Below are positions 34,643-44,140 of a stretch of 64,000 nucleotides of DNA, piece after piece; the stretch's first letter is position 1, and every line of letters begins with the position of its first letter. This DNA is from Buttiauxella sp049686335 (GTDB lineage: Bacteria; Pseudomonadota; Gammaproteobacteria; Enterobacterales; Enterobacteriaceae). Position numbers and translations under genes: made by a program. The stretch is from contig NZ_JBAVHX010000039.1 of NCBI RefSeq assembly GCF_049686335.1, positions 1-64,000 on the forward strand, in the 5' to 3' direction. A model generated the notes under the pieces. That model was not told where the DNA came from. It did no database searches and worked only from the letters and a program-made list of their open reading frames with translations.

Positions 34643-37072
34643 TTACTCAGTCGCAGCCTGCGACGTCGCACTTTCAATCGTCAAACGCACATCCGGCATG
34701 ATCAGATCCGCCAGCATCTGGTAGACCTTCATGGTTTCGGTTGGCTCAGCATCTCCGGTGTCACTGATATAGCCTTCATCACGCAAGGTTAAGACCAGCG
34801 AGGTGAAGACGGCTTTATCAAAGAATTCCGGTGCATTAATACCATGCAAAACAGATAAACGTTGGGCAACGGTGCGGCTTTCGCGCTCCAGTGTCCCACG
34901 GTTAATCGACGGATTCGCGCTCAGCAACCAGAAGGTGATCGCATAACGCTGTAGTGTTTCACGAACACCCGCTGCCAGTAACTGCATGGTGCGTGAACGC
35001 GCAGGGTTAATCTGCACGTCATCACCAACCAGCGTAACCAGTTCCTGACGCGCCAGTTCATTGAGCAAAATGTCAATTTCACCGGCAAGCTCTGTGGTGC
35101 TCCAGCGCAGGAACAGCTCCGCTTTCAGCATCGGGTAAAGTAACGCAACCTGACGCAGCAGTTCGCTACGCTCGATGCGACGATGTTGAGTAATGATCGC
35201 GGCCAGCAGAGAAGGCAACACCAGCATATGCAGGATGTTGTTGCGGTAATACGTCATCAGCACCGCCTGCTCGCGTGGCAGAATGATGATGTCACCGATA
35301 GTGTCTTTCTCTACTTCAAACTTGTTCATCTGCAACGCGTGTTCAATAAGCCGCTCAGCTGTCTGGTCTGGTGTGGTCGCGTCCGGTGAATACGGAACAT
35401 TACGCAACAAGCTCAGGTAACAGTTGAGCTGCTCTGTCAGTTGTTCACGGGTAAGTGAACGCTGACGCGAGGCCAACAGCGCGGTACAGCACAGGTTCAT
35501 GGCGTTCGCCGCCCCTGCGTTGTTAATACGCACCATCAGCTCGGCGGCAATTTCATTAACCGTCGGCGTCAGCCACGCAGGACGGATCGCTTCGATTGGG
35601 TCGATGGAATCGCGCCACTCAGGAACACGCTGGTTAAGGAAGGTCATCAACGGCATGGGTTCGCCGAAGTTCACATAGCCCTGACCAAGGTTACGCAGCT
35701 TACTCAGCCCACGCACCATCTGCATGAAACTCTCTTTCTCTTTGGTCGCACCACGCAGCTCTTTAGCGTAAGTTCCCACTTCCATTACATGTTCGTAGCC
35801 AATGTAAATCGGCACCAATGTAATAGGGCGAGTACCGCCGCGCAGCATGGCCTGGATGGTCATCGACAACGTGCCGGTTTTCGGGTCGAGCAAGCGCCCG
35901 GTACGAGAACGACCACCTTCCACGAAATATTCAACGGAATAGCCACGGCTAAACAGCTCACCCAGATATTCACGGAATACGGTGGAGTAGAGTTTGCTGC
36001 CTTTAAAGGTACGCCGAATAAAGAACGCACCGAGGCGACGGAAAATCGGACCGGCTGGCCAGAAGTTCAGGTTGATACCCGCCGCGATGTGCGGAGGAAC
36101 CAGCCCCTGGTGATAAAGCACGTAAGACAGCAACATGTAATCCATGTGGCTGCGGTGGCATGGGACATAAACAATCTCATGACCATCGTGAGCTAGCTGG
36201 CGCACACGCTCAGCGTTATGAACGTTGATCCCCTGGTACAAGCGGTTCCACGTCAGGCTCAGCACGCGGTCGCTCACACGAATCGCTTCGTATGAGAAGT
36301 TAGCTGCAATCTCTTCCATTAATGCCACAGCGTTTTGCTGCGCTTTTTCATGGGAGATTTTCTTGCTGCGGGCTTCATCTTCGACAGCGCGAGCGATAGC
36401 TTTCGATGCCAGAAGCTTATTAAACAGGTCCTGACGTACCGGCAGACGTGGCCCAATGGTCGCTAAACGCTGGCGAGCAAAGTGCATGCGTGCAACGCGA
36501 GCCAGTTTCTGTGCAATCTTCTTATCCGTACCGTGCTCGGTTGCCATATTGCGCAGTGAGACGGGTGGCGAGAAACGCACGAAACTATCGCGACCAAGCC
36601 AGGTCACGGCGAAAAACTTCTGGATGCCATTGAGCATCTTTAATGGCGGATTAACCTCGCCTTTTTCGCGGCCTGGGGAGCGGCCAAACATCACCGATAC
36701 CGGCACCATCTGCACATCCAGATTTGGATTGCTACGGTGCAAGTCGAGGTAATCATGGAACAACTTGATCGACTCTTCTTTCGGCGTGTAATACGTGAAT
36801 ACACGCGGGCCACCGTGGATAAAGACGTAGCGCGGCAGTACCGCTCCGTCTATCTCTAATGGTTGCAGAGGGTCGGGCAAGCCATGCGCGAGGCATTGCG
36901 CGCGCAGCGTTAATAAGTCCGCCTTAGAGTTATAAGGCAGCACATACATTATTGGGCGTGTGGGATCTAAGCCCAGTTCGGCTTGTGGATCTGCCGGAAT
37001 GGACTTGCTCTTTACCAGAACGCCTAATGGTAAATTAAGTAATTTGTAGTAGATTCTTGGCCAGCCTGACAT
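34643..37072 (-). CDS. plsB: Glycerol-3-phosphate 1-O-acyltransferase
   Basis: PlsB acylates sn-glycerol-3-phosphate at position 1 using acyl-ACP or acyl-CoA, starting phospholipid synthesis at the inner membrane. 809 residues (E. coli 807). The catalytic HX4D motif is PCHRSHMDYMLL (near residue 306); later blocks FFIRRTFKG, VEYFVEGGRSRTGRLL and ITLVPIYIGYEHVMEV bind glycerol phosphate. Start at ATG 37072. The divergent gene dgkA also serves lipid metabolism. Confidence 0.98.
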   Translation of the reverse strand: MSGWPRIYYKLLNLPLGVLVKSKSIPADPQAELGLDPTRPIMYVLPYNSKADLLTLRAQCLAHGLPDPLQPLEIDGAVLPRYVFIHGGPRVFTYYTPKEESIKLFHDYLDLHRSNPNLDVQMVPVSVMFGRSPGREKGEVNPPLKMLNGIQKFFAVTWLGRDSFVRFSPPVSLRNMATEHGTDKKIAQKLARVARMHFARQRLATIGPRLPVRQDLFNKLLASKAIARAVEDEARSKKISHEKAQQNAVALMEEIAANFSYEAIRVSDRVLSLTWNRLYQGINVHNAERVRQLAHDGHEIVYVPCHRSHMDYMLLSYVLYHQGLVPPHIAAGINLNFWPAGPIFRRLGAFFIRRTFKGSKLYSTVFREYLGELFSRGYSVEYFVEGGRSRTGRLLDPKTGTLSMTIQAMLRGGTRPITLVPIYIGYEHVMEVGTYAKELRGATKEKESFMQMVRGLSKLRNLGQGYVNFGEPMPLMTFLNQRVPEWRDSIDPIEAIRPAWLTPTVNEIAAELMVRINNAGAANAMNLCCTALLASRQRSLTREQLTEQLNCYLSLLRNVPYSPDATTPDQTAERLIEHALQMNKFEVEKDTIGDIIILPREQAVLMTYYRNNILHMLVLPSLLAAIITQHRRIERSELLRQVALLYPMLKAELFLRWSTTELAGEIDILLNELARQELVTLVGDDVQINPARSRTMQLLAAGVRETLQRYAITFWLLSANPSINRGTLERESRTVAQRLSVLHGINAPEFFDKAVFTSLVLTLRDEGYISDTGDAEPTETMKVYQMLADLIMPDVRLTIESATSQAATE

Positions 37073-37198
37073 AAACGATGTAAAGCCTCAGGTTAATAAT
37101 GCAATTTCGCCGCAAGAATATCAGAATCTCATCCAGATTTCTGTGGCGTTGCGATATAGATACGCATTGACCCAATTATTTTGAAAAGGTTTCCCAAA

Positions 37199-37567
37199 AT
37201 GGCGAGTAACGTCACCGGATTTACCCGAATCATCAAAGCCGCAGGCTATTCATGGAAAGGGCTCAAAGCAGCCTGGATTAACGAAGCTGCGTTCCGCCAG
37301 GAAGGCGTGAGTGCGGTTATCGCCATTGCCATCGCCTGCTGGTTAGATGTTGACCCTATCACCCGTATTCTATTGATTGGATCGGTCGTGCTGGTCATGA
37401 TCGTTGAGATCCTCAATAGCGCGATTGAATCCCTTGTTGACCGCGTTGGCACGGATTACCACGAGCTTTCTGGACGCGCCAAAGACATGGGCTCGGCTGC
37501 TGTATTAATCGCCATTATCCTCGCAGTTATTACCTGGGTCACACTACTTTGGCAGCATTTGCGATGA
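37199..37567 (+). CDS. dgkA: Diacylglycerol kinase
   Basis: Small inner-membrane kinase recycling diacylglycerol to phosphatidic acid, for example during membrane-derived oligosaccharide synthesis. 122 residues from ATG 37199, as in E. coli; a TTG 18 bases upstream is not favoured. Three membrane spans and the amphipathic N-terminal helix are visible. The active-site block VEILNSAIESLVDRVG and GRAKDMGSAAVLIA are conserved. lexA follows 108 bases later with its own SOS promoter. Confidence 0.98.
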   Translation: MASNVTGFTRIIKAAGYSWKGLKAAWINEAAFRQEGVSAVIAIAIACWLDVDPITRILLIGSVVLVMIVEILNSAIESLVDRVGTDYHELSGRAKDMGSAAVLIAIILAVITWVTLLWQHLR

Positions 37568-37630
37568 TCTTTCCAGAATAGTTAAGTGGCTGGTTTTTTG
37601 CTTAATTTGTGGTTCCAAAATCGCCTTTGA

Positions 37631-37667
37631 CTGTATATACTCACAGCATAACTGTATAAACACCCAG
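37631..37667 (+). promoter_or_regulatory. Two LexA (SOS) boxes upstream of lexA
   Basis: CTGTATATACTCACAG at 37631-37646 and CTGTATAAACACCCAG at 37652-37667 both fit CTG-N10-CAG. Tandem spacing of 5 bases matches the autoregulated E. coli lexA operator. Confidence 0.95.
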
Positions 37668-37675
37668 GGGGCGGA

Positions 37676-38284
37676 ATGAAAGCGTTAACTACCAGGCAGC
37701 AAGAGGTGTTTGATCTTATTCGGGATCATATCAGCCAGACCGGCATGCCACCGACTCGTGCCGAGATTGCTCAACGTCTGGGGTTCCGTTCTCCAAACGC
37801 CGCTGAAGAGCACCTGAAAGCACTTGCCCGTAAAGGCGTCATTGAGATTGTTTCTGGTGCGTCGCGCGGCATCCGCTTGCTGGTCGAAGAAATTACCGGT
37901 ATTCCGCTGGTTGGGCGTGTTGCTGCAGGTGAGCCACTCCTTGCACAGCAGCATATCGAAGGCCACTACCAGGTTGATCCATCACTGTTCAAACCTAATG
38001 CTGATTTCCTGCTGCGCGTCAGTGGGATGTCTATGAAAGACATCGGTATTATGGATGGTGACCTGCTGGCGGTTCATAAAACTCAGGATGTGCGTAACGG
38101 CCAGGTTGTGGTCGCGCGTATTGATGATGAAGTTACCGTTAAGCGCTTAAAACAGCAGGGTAATGTTGTTCATCTTCTTCCTGAAAATAGCGAGTTTGAA
38201 CCGATTGTGGTTGACCTGCGCGAGCATAACTTCTCTATTGAAGGGTTGGCGGTTGGGGTTATTCGCAACGGCAACTGGCTGTAA
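37676..38284 (+). CDS. lexA: SOS repressor LexA
   Basis: LexA represses the SOS regulon and self-cleaves when RecA filaments form on DNA. 202 residues, the E. coli length. N-terminal winged helix (LTTRQQEVFDLIRDH, TRAEIAQRLGFRSPNAAEEH). The cleavage site Ala84-Gly85 lies in GRVAAGEP; catalytic Ser119 is in VSGMSMKD, and the lysine partner is in EVTVKRLKQ. Start ATG follows CAGGGGGCGGA. It heads lexA-dinF. Confidence 0.99.
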   Translation: MKALTTRQQEVFDLIRDHISQTGMPPTRAEIAQRLGFRSPNAAEEHLKALARKGVIEIVSGASRGIRLLVEEITGIPLVGRVAAGEPLLAQQHIEGHYQVDPSLFKPNADFLLRVSGMSMKDIGIMDGDLLAVHKTQDVRNGQVVVARIDDEVTVKRLKQQGNVVHLLPENSEFEPIVVDLREHNFSIEGLAVGVIRNGNWL

Positions 38285-38292
38285 ATCTCTTC

Positions 38293-38320
38293 AGGTGATG
38301 CGCTACCGTGCGCATCGCCT
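38293..38320 (+). other. Stem-loop between lexA and dinF
   Basis: AGGTGATGCGC-TACCGT-GCGCATCGCCT forms an 11-bp stem with one mismatch. No T-run follows, so it is more likely an mRNA stability or attenuation element than a terminator; dinF starts 40 bases on. Confidence 0.6.
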
Positions 38321-38359
38321 CTCAATACTTCAAATATCCTCCCAGGATTGGCTATCATA

Positions 38360-39697
38360 ATGTTAGCACCGGCAGACAAAGCCCTCTGGCGCCTCGCACT
38401 ACCCATGATTTTCTCCAACATCACTGTGCCATTGCTCGGTCTTGTCGATACGGCAGTTATTGGTCATCTGGATAGCCCTGTCTATCTTGGCGGTGTCGCT
38501 ATTGGCGCTACGGCAACCAGTTTCCTGTTTATGCTTCTGCTATTCCTGCGCATGAGTACCACCGGCTTAACCGCACAAGCCTTCGGGGCTAATAATCCTT
38601 CGGCATTAGCGCGTGCCCTGGTGCAACCTTTATTGCTGGCACTGGGTGCAGGTGTGGTGATTGTCGCTCTGCGTGAACCGCTCATTTCCCTGGCATTACA
38701 AATTGTTGGCGGTAACCAGGATGTGCTCTTGCAGGCGCGAAGATTTCTTGAGATCCGCTGGCTAAGCGCTCCTGCGTCACTGGCTAACCTGGTATTACTC
38801 GGTTGGTTATTAGGCGTTCAATATGCGCGCGCACCGGTTATCTTGCTGGTGGTCGGCAACGTGCTGAATATTGTGCTGGATGTGTGGCTGGTGATGGGCT
38901 TGCACATGGATGTTCAGGGTGCGGCGTTAGCGACGGTCACTGCAGAATACGCCACATTTATCATCGGGTTGCTGATGGTGAAAAAGGTGATGGGTCTGCG
39001 GGGAATCAGCGTTGAGATGCTGATAAAAGCCTGGCGCGGAAACGTCCGGCGTCTGCTGGCGCTTAACCGGGACATCATGCTGCGCTCGTTGCTGCTGCAA
39101 GTGTGTTTCGCTTCAGTGACTATTTTTGGTGCGCGGTTAGGCAATGAAATTGTCGCAGTTAACGCGGTACTGATGACATTACTCACCTTCACCGCTTACG
39201 CACTTGATGGGTTTGCGTACGCCGTTGAAGCCCATTCGGGGCAGGCATTTGGTGCCAGAAATCGTGGGCAGTTGCTCGAAGTCTGGGGTGCGGCCTGCCG
39301 CCAGTCAGGGTTGGTAGCGCTGATGTTTGCCGTCGTTTACGCGCTGTTTGGTGAAAACATCGTGTCGCTTCTGACCTCTATTCCAGAATTGCAGCTACAA
39401 GCCGATCGCTATTTGCCATGGCAGATTGTTTTACCGGTGGTGGGTGTCTGGTGCTATCTGCTAGATGGCATGTTTATTGGCGCAACACGTGGTGCAGAAA
39501 TGCGAAACAGTATGGCAGTGGCGGCCGTGGGCTTTGGGCTAACATTACTGACAGTGCCTTATCTGGGTAATCATGGCTTGTGGTTATCCGTAGCGGTGTT
39601 TCTCGCGCTGCGTGGGCTGTCTTTGGGATGGATTTGGCGACGCCACTGGCGTGACAACACATGGTTCCCCGCTGAAACTCAAAGTTACAACTCCTGA
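38360..39697 (+). CDS. dinF: MATE family efflux protein DinF
   Basis: SOS-inducible inner-membrane protein of the MATE family (DinF branch), probably an H+- or Na+-coupled efflux pump; substrates are not certain, though protection from oxidative stress and bile salts is reported in E. coli. 445 residues from ATG 38360 with 12 predicted spans. Conserved pieces: ALPMIFSNITVPLLGLVDTAVIGHLD, RFLEIRWLSAPASLANLVLLGWLLGVQ and AYALDGFAYAVEAHSGQAFGAR. A TTG at 38348 is a possible alternative start; an AGGA at 38344 fits the ATG loosely. Confidence 0.95.
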   Translation: MLAPADKALWRLALPMIFSNITVPLLGLVDTAVIGHLDSPVYLGGVAIGATATSFLFMLLLFLRMSTTGLTAQAFGANNPSALARALVQPLLLALGAGVVIVALREPLISLALQIVGGNQDVLLQARRFLEIRWLSAPASLANLVLLGWLLGVQYARAPVILLVVGNVLNIVLDVWLVMGLHMDVQGAALATVTAEYATFIIGLLMVKKVMGLRGISVEMLIKAWRGNVRRLLALNRDIMLRSLLLQVCFASVTIFGARLGNEIVAVNAVLMTLLTFTAYALDGFAYAVEAHSGQAFGARNRGQLLEVWGAACRQSGLVALMFAVVYALFGENIVSLLTSIPELQLQADRYLPWQIVLPVVGVWCYLLDGMFIGATRGAEMRNSMAVAAVGFGLTLLTVPYLGNHGLWLSVAVFLALRGLSLGWIWRRHWRDNTWFPAETQSYNS

Positions 39698-39923
39698 CGC
39701 GTTTTTAAACTACATGCAGCATGCTGATTTACCACCTAATTATGGACCAGGTCAGCATGATGATATTTACCGCTATGGTTCAATATTCTTAGTTTTCTCC
39801 AGACTGCCATATCCTTGACTACAATTATTATCACGTCCAGCAGAAACAGTGTCAGCCAAACGGCAGCATCTGGACGATGTTAGTTCTTTTAGCAGTTCTT
39901 AACCGAACGATGAGGATACCATT

Positions 39924-40133
39924 ATGAATAAAGACGAAATCGGCGGTAACTGGAAACAGTTCAAAGGCACAGTAAAAGAGAAATGGGGCAAACTAACTGA
40001 TGATGACATGACTGTCATTGAAGGGAAACGCGATCAGCTAGTAGGTAAAATCCAGGAACGTTATGGATACGAACAAGAACAGGCAGAGAAAGAAGTCGTT
40101 GATTGGGAAAAACGTAACGATTACCGCTGGTAA
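39924..40133 (+). CDS. yjbJ: CsbD family stress protein YjbJ
   Basis: A 69-residue hydrophilic protein of the CsbD family, abundant in stationary phase and under stress in E. coli. Highly conserved: GGNWKQFKGTVKEKWGKLTD and GKIQERYGYEQEQAEKEV, ending YRW. Start follows GAGGATACCATT. Function unknown. The 226-base gap before it holds an inverted repeat CGTCCAG/CTGGACG (39834-39876) but no gene. Confidence 0.96.
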   Translation: MNKDEIGGNWKQFKGTVKEKWGKLTDDDMTVIEGKRDQLVGKIQERYGYEQEQAEKEVVDWEKRNDYRW

Positions 40134-40197
40134 TCTCATCCCTCAGATGTGTTAACTCTCAAAGGCTGCCCTGCCCAGGTACAAGGATGTACCGAAC

Positions 40198-40316
40198 TAT
40201 CCTTCATACTTCAAGCTGTCTCTTTGTTAGCTACGTTCACTTACCCGGAATCGCTTACTTGAGTAAGCTCATCGGGATGCGTACTCTTGCCGCCGCGATA
40301 CAACTTGAATTATCTC
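40198..40316. repeat. ERIC element between yjbJ and zur
   Basis: Ends TATCCTTCATACTTCAAGC and ACAACTTGAATTATCTCTG; core CCCGGAATCGCTTACTTGAG / GTAAGCTCATCGGG. It separates convergent yjbJ and zur. Confidence 0.9.
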
Positions 40317-40335
40317 TGCTAATTATTCGATCTTA

Positions 40336-40851
40336 CTAACGTGACTTCTTCTTACTTTGAATCGTGTGGTCATGCCCGCATGCTTCTGGGTGACTGCAAG
40401 CTTCAACTTCTGCACAAGCGCTGCATAAACCGTGTGCTTCGATAACATTATGATGCAGAGCAAACCCTAACTGGGCCGCCAGCTGATGCATGATATCTTC
40501 AACACCTTCCGCACCATGTTCTTTCACCGCACCACACCTGTCACAAATAAACATCGCAGATGAGTGAGTCGGCTGATCAATCAGATGGCACAACACATAG
40601 CTGTTAGTAGACTCAACACGATGCACAAAGCCTTGTTCGAGAAGAAAATCGAGCGCACGATAAACCGTCGGAGGTTTGGCTTGTGGTTCACTGGCACGTA
40701 ATAAATCCAGCAAATCATAAGCGCTGATTGCACCCGCTTGTTGCGTCAATAAACGCAGCACTTCCAGGCGTTGAGGCGTCAGGCGCACATTACGCTGCTC
40801 GCATAGTTTTTCAGCCTGCGCTAACACGTTTTGTGAAGTCGTGATGTCCAT
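40336..40851 (-). CDS. zur: Zinc uptake regulator Zur
   Basis: Fur-family repressor that shuts off znuABC and other zinc-acquisition genes when zinc is sufficient. 171 residues from ATG 40851, equal to E. coli; the ATG six bases upstream is too close to AGGGGA. DNA-binding wing region LTPQRLEVLRLL, YDLLDLLRASEPQAKPPTVYRALDFL. Zinc ligands are visible in CHLIDQPTHSS, FICDRCGAV and HGLCSACAEVEAC. The C-terminal HPEACGHDH is His/Cys-rich. Confidence 0.97.
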   Translation of the reverse strand: MDITTSQNVLAQAEKLCEQRNVRLTPQRLEVLRLLTQQAGAISAYDLLDLLRASEPQAKPPTVYRALDFLLEQGFVHRVESTNSYVLCHLIDQPTHSSAMFICDRCGAVKEHGAEGVEDIMHQLAAQLGFALHHNVIEAHGLCSACAEVEACSHPEACGHDHTIQSKKKSR

Positions 40852-40960
40852 CAGCATTCCCCTGTAGATTAGCCCTACACTCTATCACAACGCGCAAAAA
40901 ACGCCGAGTGGTGCGCCATTCTTGCCGCATCCTTTTGAGATGACTATCCCGGAGTTTGTT

Positions 40961-41464
40961 ATGAATAAACCTGACTGCATTCGCCACTGGAAAGAACTGG
41001 AAGGTGAAGATGACTCAACTTATCCAGACAGCGCAGAATTGTTTTCTATTGGCGCGCCACTGGCTCGCACACTCGGGCTGACACGCCTGGGAATTCACCA
41101 TGAACGCCTGCTGCCTGGTCGCCGCACGTCCTATCCCCATGCGGAAAGTAGCGAGGAGGAGTATGCATATGTTCTGGAAGGGCATCCGCAGGTGTGGATC
41201 AATGGCCATCTTCACGCGCTTGAGCCAGGTGACAGTGTCGGTTTCCCGGCCGGAACCGGCATTTGCCATACTTTCATCAACAATACGGAACATGAAGTCC
41301 GGTTGTTGATTGTGGGCGAGGCCAACAAAGCCGAAAACAGAATTTACTACCCCTTAAACCCCTCTTACGCAGCACAACGTAAAGATCGCTGGATTGACCA
41401 TCCCCCGCAATTTTTCGGCCCGCACGATGGTCTGCCTTCACGAAAATCCAACGGTAAAGTATAA
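40961..41464 (+). CDS. Cupin-domain protein
   Basis: A 167-residue soluble protein with one cupin barrel at about residues 40-125. Cupin motif 1 is GRRTSYPHAESSEEEYAYVLEG-like (read as PHAESSEEEYAYVLEGHPQV) and motif 2 is PGDSVGFPAGTGICHTFINN. Metal-binding His and Glu residues are present in both. Similar proteins are annotated only as cupin family; the substrate is unknown. Start chosen at ATG 40961 after CCCGGAG; ATGs at 40922 and 40940 would extend it. It is not in this place in E. coli K-12, where yjbL and yjbM lie. The adjacent zur is divergent, so zinc-responsive expression is possible but no Zur box was identified. Confidence 0.85.
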   Translation: MNKPDCIRHWKELEGEDDSTYPDSAELFSIGAPLARTLGLTRLGIHHERLLPGRRTSYPHAESSEEEYAYVLEGHPQVWINGHLHALEPGDSVGFPAGTGICHTFINNTEHEVRLLIVGEANKAENRIYYPLNPSYAAQRKDRWIDHPPQFFGPHDGLPSRKSNGKV

Positions 41465-41634
41465 ATAACACGATAGGAAATAAAGAAATATTAACCCGGA
41501 CGGATTGATTCGGGGATGCCATTTGGGTGAGTCCACCCGCTATTGAGTCTTTTCTTCACAGCATTATTCACTCCTGTTGGTTTTCGACCGACAGGGGCTG
41601 ATTCATTAATCGGAAGTAAGACGGCGGGTAGTAA

Positions 41635-42873
41635 ATGATAAAAAACAAATCTTTAGTGGCAATTAATGCCGCTTTTTTATTTATAGCAAATAACGCGAAT
41701 GCAGCTGGGACATGGACAGAAGCTCGCAATGATGCGATGGGAGGCACCGGTGTGGCATCTTCCCGGTGGAGCAGTGCAGTACTGATTAACCCCGCTTTAC
41801 TCACCAGAAGTCAGGAGGGCGATAATGCCGCACTCCTGATACCTTCAGTCGGAATGCAAATAACTGACCCCGATAACCTGCAAGATAATATTGATGACAT
41901 CAGCAACTCGGCTGAGGATTATCTGAATTATGCCAATATCCCCTTACAGCAGATTATTCGGGATCCTCGCCTGTATCGACAGATCCGACACGATGCGGCA
42001 GCTCTCTCTGCGCAGTTGAAAAATGTCAGGGGAGATGAGGCTCGCGCGAAAGCGGGTGGTGCAATCGCTGTGAGTATCCCAAATGAAACTTTGCCGTTTG
42101 CGTTTGTGGCGAAGGTTTATGGGACAGCGAAGGTCACGTCAGACATTACACGGCACGACCTTGATTATCTTGATGGGATTGCCAACGGGACGGTTATCCC
42201 TAAACCAAGTGATGTGCAACAACTCACCTCAAAAGGCTTTGGCCGTGCGGCCATTGTCTCGGATTACGGCGTTGCAATAGCGCACAAATTTGATGTGGGC
42301 GGGGTGCCTGTCTCGGTTGGCGTAACGCCAAAGCTGCAACAGACCTGGTTGTATAACTACAGCACCTCGGTTTATCAGTATAAGAAAGATGATTTTCGTG
42401 ACAGTCGAAATCGTAATTCCAATACCGGTTTTAACATCGATGCCGGTTTAGCGGCAGACTTTGGTGATTCCTGGACCGTAGGTTTAACCGGGCAAAATCT
42501 GGTGTCGCGTGATATCGATACTAAAGAGGTTGGAGGTTTCAAAGATACTTATCAGATTCGCCCGTTGGTCACCACCGGTGTCGCATGGCACAGCGATTTG
42601 CTGGTGTTGACGACCGATGTTGATCTCACCGAAACCAAAAACTTTAAGAGTGAAGATAACTCGCAGTTTGCGGGCATTGGCGCAGAAATTACTCCGCTGC
42701 CATGGCTTGCAGTGCGTGCCGGTTATCGTGCCGATATGCGCTCCCGGGAAAGTAATGTCTTTACCGGAGGTGTAGGTTTCGCGCCTCTCGACCTGGTTCA
42801 TGTTGATTTAATGGGCTTGTACGGCGAAGACGAGACCTGGGGGGCGGGTGTGCAAGTGGGCATGACGTTCTGA
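41635..42873 (+). CDS. TraF-like (F-plasmid transfer TraF_2 family) outer-membrane protein
   Basis: A 412-residue exported protein with signal peptide KNKSLVAINAAFLFIANNAN, cut near ANA-AGTW. The N-terminal ARNDAMGGTGVASSRWSSAVLINPALL is the hallmark of the chromosomal TraF_2/PorV-like family. The rest alternates polar and aromatic residues (FGRAAIVSDYGVAIAHKFD, VPVSVGVTPKLQQTWLYNYS) and ends GAGVQVGMTF with a terminal Phe, as in outer-membrane barrels. Despite the name, no conjugation genes lie nearby, so a transfer role is unlikely; function is unknown. Start follows GGCGGGTAGTAA. It replaces E. coli yjbL/yjbM between zur and dusA. Confidence 0.8.
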   Translation: MIKNKSLVAINAAFLFIANNANAAGTWTEARNDAMGGTGVASSRWSSAVLINPALLTRSQEGDNAALLIPSVGMQITDPDNLQDNIDDISNSAEDYLNYANIPLQQIIRDPRLYRQIRHDAAALSAQLKNVRGDEARAKAGGAIAVSIPNETLPFAFVAKVYGTAKVTSDITRHDLDYLDGIANGTVIPKPSDVQQLTSKGFGRAAIVSDYGVAIAHKFDVGGVPVSVGVTPKLQQTWLYNYSTSVYQYKKDDFRDSRNRNSNTGFNIDAGLAADFGDSWTVGLTGQNLVSRDIDTKEVGGFKDTYQIRPLVTTGVAWHSDLLVLTTDVDLTETKNFKSEDNSQFAGIGAEITPLPWLAVRAGYRADMRSRESNVFTGGVGFAPLDLVHVDLMGLYGEDETWGAGVQVGMTF

Positions 42874-42964
42874 TTTAATCCTGCGGTCGGACAACACGTG
42901 CTGGCCGCAGGTTTATGCTATAGTAGCGACCCTTTTTTAACCGTATCCCGTAAACACCCAGCCT

Positions 42965-43963
42965 ATGTCCTCACAAACAAACCAGACTCCCTTCCAGCCA
43001 CATCGTTTTTCCATTGCGCCGATGCTTGACTGGACTGACCGCCACTGCCGCTATTTCTTGCGTCAGCTATCAAGCCAGACACTGCTGTACACCGAAATGG
43101 TGACAACCGGTGCGATCATTCATGGCAAAGGGGATTATCTGGCGTACAGCGAGGACGAGCATCCTGTCGCGTTGCAATTAGGTGGCAGTGATCCGGCGGC
43201 TTTGGCGCAATGCGCGAAACTGGCCGAAGAACGTGGCTACGACGAAATTAACCTGAACGTGGGTTGCCCCTCTGACCGTGTGCAAAACGGGATGTTCGGT
43301 GCGTGTCTGATGGCGGATGCGCAGCGCGTTGCCGACTGCATTAAAGCGATGCGCGATGTGGTTTCTATTCCTGTCACCGTCAAAACGCGTATCGGCATTG
43401 ATGACCAGGACAGCTACGAGTTCCTGTGCGATTTTATCGGTACGGTCGCCGGGAAGGGCGAATGTGAGATGTTTATCATCCACGCGCGTAAAGCCTGGCT
43501 TTCTGGTTTAAGCCCGAAAGAGAACCGTGAAATTCCGCCGCTCGATTACCCGCGCGTCTATCAACTCAAACGTGATTTCCCGCATCTGACGATGGCCATC
43601 AACGGCGGTATCAAATCGCTGGAAGAGGCAAAAACCCATCTGGAACATATGGATGGCGTCATGGTTGGGCGCGAAGCTTATCAAAACCCAGGCCTGCTGA
43701 CGGCGGTTGACCGTGAGATTTTTGGTATCGATAAACCGGAAGTGGATACAGTTGCCGCGGTTCGTGCCATGTACCCGTACATCGAACGCGAACTGGCAAA
43801 CGGAACTTATCTGGGTCATGTGACTCGCCACATGCTGGGCTTATTCCAGGGTATCCCGGGTGCGCGCCAGTGGCGTCGTTATCTGAGTGAAAACGCCCAT
43901 AAACCGGGTGCCGGTATCGCGGTGGTCGAGCATGCGTTGTCGCTGGTTGCGGATAAGCGCTAG
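42965..43963 (+). CDS. dusA: tRNA-dihydrouridine(20/20a) synthase DusA
   Basis: FMN enzyme reducing uridine 20 and 20a in the tRNA D-loop using NADPH. 332 residues. Conserved: RFSIAPMLDWTDRHCRYF (FMN binding), YTEMVTTGAIIHG, LNVGCPSDRVQNGMFGACLM with the catalytic cysteine, and MFIIHARKAWLSGLSPKENR. The start at 42965 lacks a strong ribosome site and E. coli DusA is annotated with a different N terminus, so the first ~10 residues are uncertain. E. coli pspG, normally next, is absent. Confidence 0.95.
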   Translation: MSSQTNQTPFQPHRFSIAPMLDWTDRHCRYFLRQLSSQTLLYTEMVTTGAIIHGKGDYLAYSEDEHPVALQLGGSDPAALAQCAKLAEERGYDEINLNVGCPSDRVQNGMFGACLMADAQRVADCIKAMRDVVSIPVTVKTRIGIDDQDSYEFLCDFIGTVAGKGECEMFIIHARKAWLSGLSPKENREIPPLDYPRVYQLKRDFPHLTMAINGGIKSLEEAKTHLEHMDGVMVGREAYQNPGLLTAVDREIFGIDKPEVDTVAAVRAMYPYIERELANGTYLGHVTRHMLGLFQGIPGARQWRRYLSENAHKPGAGIAVVEHALSLVADKR

Positions 43964-44140
43964 GTTTTGTTTGTAATAACTGAGTGATGTTCTCAGGTAT
44001 TGAGGAGTTGATCACAACCTCGCATCTTTCTGGCTAAGATTGCTGGCGGTGGCATATCAATTATTTACCAAACCTGACATTATTACTGGGTTGCGAACAA
44101 AGAATTCATCGTGCTGTACCCTACACACAGCGCGAACAAA

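Noticed and set aside
39698..39923. Possible small gene between dinF and yjbJ
   Set aside because: Short open stretches overlap the dinF end in another frame and have no start signal; only an inverted repeat is visible.
41635..42873. Conjugative element suggested by the TraF name
   Set aside because: No other tra, relaxase, integrase or attachment-site sequences are nearby, and both flanking genes are syntenic chromosomal genes.
43964..44140. Possible pspG remnant after dusA
   Set aside because: No reading frame with the hydrophobic PspG pattern and no sigma-54 promoter motif was found.
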